From: Microcoleus sp. FACHB-672
GTDB lineage: Bacteria > Cyanobacteriota > Cyanobacteriia > Cyanobacteriales > Oscillatoriaceae
NCBI RefSeq assembly: GCF_014695725.1
Contig: NZ_JACJOU010000033.1
Span: 124,001 to 188,000, forward strand
DNA: 64,000 nucleotides
Reading direction: 5' to 3'
The position numbers and the translations under genes were made by a program. Under the pieces are notes generated by a model. The model had not been told where the DNA came from. It searched no databases and saw only the letters and a program-made list of their open reading frames with translations. This document shows positions 38,067 to 46,900 of the stretch, one piece after another; within the stretch, counting starts at the first letter, position 1, and each line of letters starts with the position of its first letter.

Positions 38067-38217
38067 TTTGAACGCTCGTAGGGGGGTAAGCGCAGCGTGC
38101 CATAGCAAGAGCGCAGATAGTTGCCGTCGCTCTTGCTTCCCTCTCCTACTCTTCCTACGCCCACGTTGGGAGAACAAAGGTAAAATGACCAATAGAGCAA
38201 GATTTTCCGAGGACACC

Positions 38218-38457
38218 ATGAACACACTGGAACTAACCCCAGACAACGTAGAAACTGTTTTGGATGAACTGCGTCCCTACCTGATGGCTGATGGTGGCAA
38301 CGTTGAGCTAGTTGAATTAGACGGCCCGATTGTCAAACTGCGCTTGCAAGGAGCCTGCGGTTCCTGTCCTAGCTCTACAATGACCTTGAGAATGGGCATT
38401 GAGCGGAAATTGCGTGAAATGATCCCAGAAATTGCCGAAGTCGAGCAAGTGTTCTAG
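38218..38457 (+). CDS. nfu: NifU-like iron-sulfur scaffold (Nfu)
   Basis: A 79-residue protein made only of the NifU C-terminal domain, with the cluster ligands Cys47 and Cys50 in 'GACGSCPSSTMTLRMGIE'. In cyanobacteria this short Nfu is the main scaffold for assembling Fe-S clusters, including those of photosystem I. The ATG at 38218 has a GAGGA ribosome-binding site 5 bases upstream. A longer in-frame reading from 38068 gives a low-complexity, non-family N-terminus and is rejected. A stem-loop follows the gene. Confidence 0.93.
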   Translation: MNTLELTPDNVETVLDELRPYLMADGGNVELVELDGPIVKLRLQGACGSCPSSTMTLRMGIERKLREMIPEIAEVEQVF

Positions 38458-38541
38458 TTATCGCTCATCACTTATTTGTCAACAGCAAACGACAAATGAC
38501 AAGCCATAAAAGATAACTGACAGCTGAAAACTGATACATTG

Positions 38542-38578
38542 AACAGGGAGAGGTAAAAGCTTTTCCCTGTTTGTTTTT
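38542..38578 (+). terminator. Terminator after nfu
   Basis: AACAGGGA (38542-38549) pairs with TCCCTGTT (38564-38571), followed by TGTTTTT. This looks like a Rho-independent terminator just ahead of the GH57 start at 38591. Confidence 0.55.
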
Positions 38579-38590
38579 AAGCTGAAACCT

Positions 38591-40822
38591 ATGCCCCATC
38601 CCCTCTACATTGCGTTTATCTGGCATCAACATCAGCCGCTCTACAAAAATCGCAGCAACGGTCAATACCGGCTGCCTTGGGTACGGCTGCACGGGACAAA
38701 AGATTACCTGGATCTCGTATTATTGCTAGAGCGCTATCCCAAACTGCATCAAACGGTGAACCTTGTTCCCTCCTTGATTTTGCAGTTAGAGGATTACATC
38801 GACGGCACTGCACTCGACCCTTACCTGACAGCAGCGCTAACGCCAACGGAACAGCTCAACACCGAACAAAAGCAATTCATCATTGAGCATTTCTTTGACG
38901 CCAATCACCACACCTTAATTGATCCCCACCCCCGCTACGCCGAACTCTACCATCAACGACAAGACAAGGGCTGGCCGTGGTGCTTAGACAATTGGAACGC
39001 GCAAGATTATAGCGATTTGTTGGCTTGGCATAACTTAGCTTGGATTGATCCCCTGTTTTGGGATGATCCAGAAATCGCGCAGTGGTTAGAGCAAGGCAAG
39101 AACTTTACCTTAAGTGATCGGCAGCGAATTTATTCCAAACAGCGAGACATTCTCCGCCGCATCGTCCCGCAACACCGGCAGATGCAACAAGCTGGTCAGT
39201 TGGAGGTAACAACAACGCCCTACACCCACCCGATTTTACCCTTACTAGCGGATACAGATGCCGGTCGGGTGGCGGTGCCGCACATGACCTTACCGCAACA
39301 CCGTTTCCAGTGGGAAGAAGATATTCCCCGGCACTTGCAGAAAGCTTGGGATATGTATACCGACCGCTTCGGTCAAGCGCCGCGCGGATTATGGCCCTCA
39401 GAGCAGTCTGTCAGTCCCCAAATTTTGCCCTATATTGCAAAGCAAGGGTTTAACTGGATTTGCTCGGATGAAGCGGTGCTCGGTTGTACCCTCAAAACCT
39501 TTTTCCACCGGGATGGTGTGGGGAATGTCTGCGAACCGGAGTTACTTTACCGGCCTTATCGCTTAGAAACGCCTCACGGGGATCTCGCCATTGTATTTAG
39601 AGATCACCGGCTTTCCGATTTGATCGGCTTTACTTATAGCGCGATGGAACCGAAACGGGCCGCAGCCGATTTGGTTGGCCATTTGGAAGCCATTTCACGA
39701 ACCCTGAAATATCGACAACCGGGTGACGGCACAGCTTTAGAACAACCCTGGTTGGTGACAATTGCCTTAGATGGGGAAAATTGCTGGGAATTCTATCAGC
39801 AGGATGGGAAACCGTTCTTAGAACAGCTTTATCAAACCCTGAGTGATGCGCCGGATCTAAAACTGGTGACGGTTTCCGAGTTTATTGAGCAATTCCCGCC
39901 GACGGAAAAACTGCCGACAGATCGTCTGCATAGCGGTTCCTGGGTGGATGGCAACTTTACCACTTGGATCGGCGATCCCGCAAAAAATCGGGCTTGGGAT
40001 TTACTGACACAAGCGCGGCAGGTACTCGCCAACCATCCACAGGCGACGGAAGAAAACAATCCAGAAGCCTGGGAAGCGCTGTATGCGGCGGAGGGTTCTG
40101 ACTGGTTCTGGTGGTTTGGAGCCGGCCATTCCTCAAACCAAGATGCGATTTTTGACCAGCTGTTCCGCGAACATTTAGCGGCGATTTATCAAGCGTTGAA
40201 TGAGCCGATTCCCCCTGAGTTGATGCGTGCAGTGGAGATCCACGAAAATCAGGGGGATCACCGGCCACAAAGCTTTATTCATCCTGTTATCGATGGGGTG
40301 GGGGATGAGCAAGATTGGGATAAGGCCGGCCGGCTCGATATTGGTGGCGCACGGGGAACGATGCACCGCAGTTCAGCGGTTCAGCGGCTGTGGTATGGGG
40401 TGGATCACTTAAATTTCTATCTGCGGCTAGATTTCAAAAGTGGCACGCAACCGGGCAAGGATTGTCCCTCAGAGCTGAATTTGCTGTGGTACTATCCGGA
40501 TCGGACAATGCACAACAGTCGTGCGCCTCTGGCAGATATCCCCGATGAAGCGCCGGTGAATTATGGGTTTCACCATCATTTAGGGATTAATTTGGTAACG
40601 CAAACCGCTTGGTTTCAAGAAGCCGGTGAACACCATAAGTGGCATCCCCGTGCCGGTCGTGCTCAGGTGGCTCTAGATAAGTGTTTGGAAATCGCAATTC
40701 CGTGGGCCGATTTGCCAATGAATCCAGATTGGTCACTGCGATTGGTTTTAATGCTTTCCGATGCTGGTCGTTTTCAAGATTATGTGCCGGAGAATTCCTT
40801 AATTCCGATTGAGATGCCGTAG
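38591..40822 (+). CDS. GH57 family glycoside hydrolase
   Basis: The 743-residue enzyme has the GH57 catalytic domain in its first ~450 residues: motif 1 'HQHQP' (13-17), nucleophile Glu271 in 'GLWPSEQSVS', and acid/base Asp394 in 'IALDGENCWEFY'. The C-terminal third has a beta-sandwich-like sequence ('DHLNFYLRLDFKSG', 'LNLLWYYPDR') of a carbohydrate-binding type. GH57 enzymes cleave or rearrange alpha-glucans (amylases, amylopullulanases, branching enzymes), so a role in glycogen metabolism is likely; the exact specificity is not decided here. No signal peptide, so it is cytoplasmic. Confidence 0.9.
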   Translation: MPHPLYIAFIWHQHQPLYKNRSNGQYRLPWVRLHGTKDYLDLVLLLERYPKLHQTVNLVPSLILQLEDYIDGTALDPYLTAALTPTEQLNTEQKQFIIEHFFDANHHTLIDPHPRYAELYHQRQDKGWPWCLDNWNAQDYSDLLAWHNLAWIDPLFWDDPEIAQWLEQGKNFTLSDRQRIYSKQRDILRRIVPQHRQMQQAGQLEVTTTPYTHPILPLLADTDAGRVAVPHMTLPQHRFQWEEDIPRHLQKAWDMYTDRFGQAPRGLWPSEQSVSPQILPYIAKQGFNWICSDEAVLGCTLKTFFHRDGVGNVCEPELLYRPYRLETPHGDLAIVFRDHRLSDLIGFTYSAMEPKRAAADLVGHLEAISRTLKYRQPGDGTALEQPWLVTIALDGENCWEFYQQDGKPFLEQLYQTLSDAPDLKLVTVSEFIEQFPPTEKLPTDRLHSGSWVDGNFTTWIGDPAKNRAWDLLTQARQVLANHPQATEENNPEAWEALYAAEGSDWFWWFGAGHSSNQDAIFDQLFREHLAAIYQALNEPIPPELMRAVEIHENQGDHRPQSFIHPVIDGVGDEQDWDKAGRLDIGGARGTMHRSSAVQRLWYGVDHLNFYLRLDFKSGTQPGKDCPSELNLLWYYPDRTMHNSRAPLADIPDEAPVNYGFHHHLGINLVTQTAWFQEAGEHHKWHPRAGRAQVALDKCLEIAIPWADLPMNPDWSLRLVLMLSDAGRFQDYVPENSLIPIEMP

Positions 40823-40846
40823 CGTTTAAGTTGTTGTCTAATAAAA

Positions 40847-40870
40847 CGCCTGGGAATCAAATCCCAGGCG
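40847..40870 (-). terminator. Terminator after lysS
   Basis: A 9-bp perfect stem, CGCCTGGGA/TCCCAGGCG with a 6-base loop, is followed on the minus strand by TTTTAT (40846-40841). It ends lysS and may also serve the convergent GH57 gene. Confidence 0.8.
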
Positions 40871-40913
40871 GACTACTGGCTAAGCGAGAGTACAGTAGAA
40901 TTCTTAAACCGGC

Positions 40914-42470
40914 CTAAGAATCCTTCACAGGTCTCATGGTGGGGAACATCACGACATCTCGGATACTTTGCGTATTTGTTAACAGCATCACAAGGCGATC
41001 AACTCCAATTCCCATGCCGGCACAATTCGGCATTCCTAAAGATAAAGCTTCGATAAAATCTTCATCCATTGGATGCGCTTCATCATCACCGGCATTCTTT
41101 TGCGCGAGTTGTTCTTCAAATCGCTTTCTTTGCTCTTTCGGATCGTTCAACTCTGAAAATCCATTGGAATATTCAGTGCCGGCGATAAATAATTCAAACC
41201 GCTCAACATAACCCGGTTTGCTGCGATGTCCCTTCGCCAGGGGACTGACTTCTACGGGGAAATCGATGATAAACGTTGGCTGAATTAATGTTGATTCAAC
41301 TAGCTTATCAAAGACGGCATAGAGAACATAACCTAAGCTTTGTTTCTCTAACTTAGAAAGGTTAAGTCCGCGTTCTTCCGCTGCTTTGATGGCTGCGGGT
41401 AAATCTAAAACCTCAAAATCTAAGCCGGTTTCATCCTTAACCGCTTCAACCATTGTTTTGACTTGCCAATGCTTGCCGGCAAACCCCGGATATTTGTCAC
41501 TGTAATCGTATTGCCGGTTTAAGCTAATCGTTTGTCCCTGATATTCAATTTCTGTTTGCTCACCAAAAACAACCGTAGCAGCATGACACATGACATCTTC
41601 TACCACTGCTAAAATATCGAAGTAATCTGCATAAGCCTGATAAACTTCCAATCCTGTAAATTCAGGATTATGTGTGCTGTCAACGCCTTCGTTTCTAAAC
41701 ACTCTACCCAATTCAAAAACCCGCTCAAATCCGCCACAAACTGCCCTTTTTAAAAACAATTCTGGGGCAATTCGTAGATATAAATCCACATCTAGGGCGT
41801 TATGATGGGTGATGAAAGGTCTAGCCGCTGCGCCGCCATAAATCGCTTGCAAAATTGGAGTTTCAATTTCATAGAAATTAGCGTCAACTAAGTAAGCGCG
41901 AATGCTTTGAATGATGCGGCTGCGGAGTTGAAAGCGGTTGAAAGATTCTAAGTTGCCGGCGAGATCCATTTCCCGATGCCGGCGGCACGTTTCCGGGTCA
42001 TTTACACCGTAATAAGCATCAGGAAAGGGGATGGTTGCTTTTGACAAAACATCCAATTCTTTAACCTGAATTGAAAGTTCTCCCCGCTTGGTACGACAGC
42101 CAATTCCAACGGCGCCGGCGAAATCTCCGACATCAAGCAGTTTTTTAATTTGGTCAAAAGATAAGCCGGGATTGCCAGTAACTTCGTTCTTTTCGATCTT
42201 CAGTTGAATCTTGCCGGTGGCATCGGTTAAGTCGATAAAGCAAATTTTGCCACTATCCCGTTTTGAAGTGATGCGTCCTGAAACCCGAAGTTGGCGTTCT
42301 TCGGGGTCTGTTTCTTCATTTTGTAGTTCGTTTCCTGGCTGACTAAATAAATCGTGAACTTGCTGTGTTGTGTGCGACCGCTGATAAGATTGGCTGGGAT
42401 AAGGTTCTATCCCTTGCGCTCGCAGTTCATCTACTTTTTGCGCTCGAACTTCCGCTTCACTCCGAGTCAT
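40914..42470 (-). CDS. lysS: Lysyl-tRNA synthetase (class II)
   Basis: The 518-residue class II enzyme charges tRNA-Lys. It has an N-terminal OB-fold anticodon-binding domain ('LRVSGRITSKRDSGKICFID', in part), motif 2 'FELGRVFRNEGVDSTHNPEF' and motif 3 'GMGIGVDRLVMLL'. Length is usual for the bacterial enzyme. A strong terminator lies 44 bases after the stop. Confidence 0.97.
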   Translation of the reverse strand: MTRSEAEVRAQKVDELRAQGIEPYPSQSYQRSHTTQQVHDLFSQPGNELQNEETDPEERQLRVSGRITSKRDSGKICFIDLTDATGKIQLKIEKNEVTGNPGLSFDQIKKLLDVGDFAGAVGIGCRTKRGELSIQVKELDVLSKATIPFPDAYYGVNDPETCRRHREMDLAGNLESFNRFQLRSRIIQSIRAYLVDANFYEIETPILQAIYGGAAARPFITHHNALDVDLYLRIAPELFLKRAVCGGFERVFELGRVFRNEGVDSTHNPEFTGLEVYQAYADYFDILAVVEDVMCHAATVVFGEQTEIEYQGQTISLNRQYDYSDKYPGFAGKHWQVKTMVEAVKDETGLDFEVLDLPAAIKAAEERGLNLSKLEKQSLGYVLYAVFDKLVESTLIQPTFIIDFPVEVSPLAKGHRSKPGYVERFELFIAGTEYSNGFSELNDPKEQRKRFEEQLAQKNAGDDEAHPMDEDFIEALSLGMPNCAGMGIGVDRLVMLLTNTQSIRDVVMFPTMRPVKDS

Positions 42471-42716
42471 TCCCTGGCATCCTGTGTTAAGTCAAACATA
42501 AAATTATAGCAGCTTAGGGCAAGATTAATGTCAAAGATAATCTTAAAGCGCGTTTCCCGTTCGCAGATTTGCCTTTTCCGTCCATAAAACCTGATCAAAA
42601 CAACCTTTAAGGGTAAACTTCTAGAAAAATTTGTATAAATATGACAAAAAACTGATATTTTAGCTAATTTCTCAGTTGCCCTCTATAACAAACCTAAATC
42701 TTTAAGTGAGTTCGCC

Positions 42717-43910
42717 ATGATTCATCCAACTCGTCGTCATTTCCTCAAATTTGCCGGTTCTGCCTTGGCAACTCTGGGAATTAATCAATTTTTATTCCAA
42801 CAACAAGCACAACGCTATGGCCAAGTGCTTGCCCAAAGTACCCCTCGCAAACTTGCTTTACTGGTAGGAATTAATCAATATACCTCGCAACCGTTAGAAG
42901 GATGTCTCAACGATATTGAACTGCAACGAAATTTGCTAGTTCATCGGTTTGGGTTTAATCCCAAAGATGTTTATATATTAACCGACAAAGAAGCGACACG
43001 GGAAGGAATGTTAGGAGCCTTTGAAGAACATCTCATTAAACAAGCTAAACCCGGAGATGTGGTGGTTTATCACTATTCTGGACATGGTTCACTGATTCGT
43101 GATCCGAACCCAATTATTGTTGAACCAGGGAAGGAAGGCATGAACGGAACCTTTGTGCCGGTGGATGGTAACTTGCCGGCAGGATATCCCGAAGTGGGAG
43201 GAGCGGTGCAAGACATAATGGGGCATACTTTATTTTTATTGATGTCTGCCCTAAACACTGAAAACGTCACGGTGGTGTTAGATAGTTGTTTTGCCGGCGG
43301 AGCAACGAGAGAAGCACGAGTCCGTTCCCGCGAAGGTGGCAAGAATATTTTAGTATCTGCCGATGAAAAAACCTACCAACAGCAATGGTTATCACGGTTA
43401 AATATGTCGCCAGAAGAATTTGTTAAAGGCTACCGCACAGGTGTGGCGAAAGGTGTTGTTTTAGCGGCGACTGCTCCAGAGCAACTGGCGCGAGAAATTA
43501 ATGTTAATGGGTTCTTGTCGGGGATATTTACTTATTTATTAACCCATTTTTTATGGCAAGAAGATGGAAATATTGAGCGAATATTTCCGAAGATTCAGCC
43601 AGAGATTCCTGAAACCTTCGCTCAAGATCCTCGTTATGAAGTTAAACCAGGAACTAGCTATCAGAAGCAACCTTTGTATTTTATCAATTCTCCCAATTCC
43701 ACTGCACAGGCAGTAGTGACGCAAGTGAGTGGGGATACTGCCCAATTGTGGTTAGGAGGAGTTGATTTACGAAAAGTGGATGTAGGAGCGATATTTACTG
43801 CTGTTAAGGGGACAGGACAGGTGAGAGTTTTGTCTCGTGAGGGGTTAGTCGCACAGGCAAAGATTGAGAAAGCGGTTACGGAAGGAACGCCGTTGCGTTT
43901 GATGAGTTAA
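42717..43910 (+). CDS. Exported caspase-family protease (orthocaspase, peptidase C14)
   Basis: The 397-residue protein starts with a twin-arginine signal, 'PTRRHFLKFAGSALATLG', so it is sent folded across the membrane. The caspase p20-like domain has the catalytic His123 in 'YHYSGHGS' and Cys191 in 'VLDSCFAGG', and the usual start 'KLALLVGINQYTS'. These enzymes (orthocaspases) cleave after basic residues in the known cyanobacterial examples. The C-terminal ~100 residues look like a separate beta-rich domain. It is followed by two secreted WD40-CHAT proteins on the same strand (84-base gap to the first), which contain caspase-like CHAT domains, so a shared proteolytic role is inferred. Confidence 0.9.
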   Translation: MIHPTRRHFLKFAGSALATLGINQFLFQQQAQRYGQVLAQSTPRKLALLVGINQYTSQPLEGCLNDIELQRNLLVHRFGFNPKDVYILTDKEATREGMLGAFEEHLIKQAKPGDVVVYHYSGHGSLIRDPNPIIVEPGKEGMNGTFVPVDGNLPAGYPEVGGAVQDIMGHTLFLLMSALNTENVTVVLDSCFAGGATREARVRSREGGKNILVSADEKTYQQQWLSRLNMSPEEFVKGYRTGVAKGVVLAATAPEQLAREINVNGFLSGIFTYLLTHFLWQEDGNIERIFPKIQPEIPETFAQDPRYEVKPGTSYQKQPLYFINSPNSTAQAVVTQVSGDTAQLWLGGVDLRKVDVGAIFTAVKGTGQVRVLSREGLVAQAKIEKAVTEGTPLRLMS

Positions 43911-43994
43911 ATAACAATAACTTTTTGCTTTTAAGAATTCATATAGATTAGAAGAATTCCAAAAAGTCCCCGCACTCAGGTTGCTGAAAAAATA

Positions 43995-46900
43995 ATGATG
44001 ATGCCAAGTCAATACCGAAAAGTTGAGCGCTGTGTTGCCCTTGTGATGGGTGTAGTATTTGCGACGACTTACAGCATCCCCATCAACGCTCAATCGAGGA
44101 TTCGCATAGTTTCTCAGGTGCCGGCAACTGAACACTCGGCGACAACAGAAACAAAAGAGCCGGTGCAGGCATTTGCCGGCCAATTAGCAGTATTTATGGG
44201 GCATGAGGATCATGTCACCAGCGCTGTCTTTAGTCCCAATAAAAAGCAAATCCTCACCATTGATGTAGATAGCACTGTCCGCTTGTGGGATACTCAAGGC
44301 AATCTCTTAACTCAGTTTGAGGCAGATCAGAAGGAGACAAGTAGCCTTGCTGCTGCTCCAGAAGCTACATTTAGTCCTGATGGCAGCCAAATTCTCACCA
44401 CCACTGAGGATAAAACCGCCCGTCTGTGGGATACCCAAGGCAATCTTCTAGCTGAGTTTCGGGGGCACCAGAATGATGTCAGAAAAGCAGTATTTAGCCC
44501 CAATGGAAAGCAAATCCTCACCATTGGTAACTTTGGCGATAAAGCTGGTATATGGGATAAATTCCATGTATGGGATACCAAAGGCAATCTTTTAGTAGAA
44601 CTCCAGGGACATAAAGTAGTTAGAAATGGTGCGTTTCAAGGAAGAGCAGCCTTTAGTCCTGATGCCAGCAAAATCCTCACAGTCGGTTCAGATCAAACCG
44701 CTCGCTTGTGGGATATCAAAGGTAAGCTTCTCAAAGAGTTCCAGGAGCATAAGATCATCAGGGCTGTATTCAGTCCCGATAGCCGGCAAATTCTCACTAA
44801 TAGTGATGATAAAATCGTTCGCTTGTGGGATACCAAAGGTAATCTCTTGACAGAATTTCAGGAGGCAGGGGTCGCCAATGCAATATTTAGCCCGGATGGT
44901 CGCCAAATCCTCACCGTCAGCAATGGAACCGCCCGCTTGTGGGAGACCAAAGGCAACCTCCTAACTGTATTTGGGCAGCATGGAGATTCTGACTGGAGTA
45001 ATATCTGGATTGCAACAGGATTTAGCCCCGATGGCCGGCAAATCTTGACAAGTAGTCGAGATGGAACTGCTCAAATTTGGGATACGAAAGGCAATCTCCT
45101 AGCAAAGTTGCGGGGGCATAATGATTTAGTCCAGGCTGTATTTAGTCCCGATGGCCGGCAAATCCTTACCTTTAGTTGGGATAAAGTCGCCCGTCTCTGG
45201 GACGTATCAGCTGCAATAGCTGCCGAGTCTGAGCAAATGGCTGGTGTGCAAACTATTCAGGAAAGCGTCTCTAAAAATAATGCTCAACTGGCAATATTCG
45301 GGGGACACAATGGTGATGTCATTGCAGTATTTAGTCCCGATGGCCGGCAAATCCTTACTGCTAGTGATGATAGAAACGCCCGTCTGTGGGATACCAACGG
45401 TAATCTATTAGTACAGTTCCAGGTTCATGAGGGGGTCAGCCGCGCAATATTTAGCCCCGATGGTCGCCAAATCCTCACAATTGGTGGGGACTATAACACG
45501 ACCCGTTTTGATAGAACTACCCGGTTGTGGGATCTTAAAGGCAACCTCTTAGCTGTGTTGCGCGGGAGTGAGTCTCTAATAATCGGAAGTGCAAAATTTA
45601 GCCCCGATGGTCGCCAAATTCTCACTGCTGGTATTAATGGTGGTGGGGATAATACCGCCCGGTTGTGGGATCTTAAAGGCAATCTCCTTGCTGAGTTGCG
45701 ACCCCCTGAGGAAGTATGGGGGGGGGTCGCTAAAAGTGCAGTATTTAGTCCTGATGGTAAACAAATCCTCACCGCTAGTAACGATAAAACCGCCCGCCTG
45801 TGGGATCTCAAAGGCAATCTCCTAACAGAGTTCCGGGGACACCTGAAAGGGGTGAACAGTGCAGTATTTAGTCCGGATGGCGGGCACATTCTCACTGCCA
45901 GTGATGATGAAACAGCCCGCTTGTGGGATCTCAAAGGCAATCTCGTAACAGAGTTTCGAGGGCATCGGGAGAGACTCAAAAGTGCCATATTTAGCCCAGA
46001 TGGCAGCCAAATCCTCACTAAGAGTTTAGATGAGACCGCCCGCTTGTGGGATAGCAAAGGCAATTTTGTGGCAGAGTTTCGAGCAGATGAAACCTATCTT
46101 GGGAGTGTAATTTTTAGTCCCAATGGCAGCCAAATTCTCATTACTAGCAGTGAGAATACCGGCCCTGGCATCGCCCGCCTGTGGGATCTCAAAGGCAATC
46201 TACTCGCTGTGTTCCGAGGGCATGAGCTTGGAATCAATAGTGCAGTATTTAGCCCCGATGGCCGGCACATTCTCACCGCCAGTGGGGATGGCACTGCCCG
46301 TTTGTGGGATGTATCAGTCGCAATGGCTGCTCAAGCGAAGCAAACGGCTGCTTTGCAAACCTTTCAGGACAATCTCTCTAAAAATAATGCCCAACTCGCC
46401 GCATTACGCGATGATAAGGATCAGATCAGGCGTGCAATATTTAGCCCAGATGGCCGGCAAATTCTTACAATTGGTCATTATCCTTCTGCAACTGCCCGCT
46501 TGTGGGATACCCACGGCAATCTTGTCGCACAGTTAGCTGGGCAGGAGTATGTCCAAAGTGCAGAATTTAGCCCAGATAGCCGGCAAATTCTCGTTGCGAC
46601 TGATTCAAGCGTTCGTTTATGGGATACCAAAGGCAATCTCCTGATTGAGTTTCAGGAAAAAGGGCATCGAATCCAAAGTGCAGTCTTTAGCCCCGATGGT
46701 CGGCAAGTTCTCACTGCCGGGTTAGAGAGTACTGCCCGCCTGTGGAATCTCACAGGCAATGTCCTGACTGTGTTCCGAGGGCATGACAGTGCTGTTGACA
46801 GTGCAGTCTTTAGTCCAGATGGCAGTCAAATCCTCACCAGCAGTTTAGATAAAACTGCCCGTCTGTGGGATACCCAAGGCAACCTTCTGCAAGAATTTCG

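Noticed and set aside
38068-38217. 50-residue N-terminal extension of Nfu
   Set aside because: It is out of family, lies in the spacer, and the ATG at 38218 has a proper ribosome-binding site.
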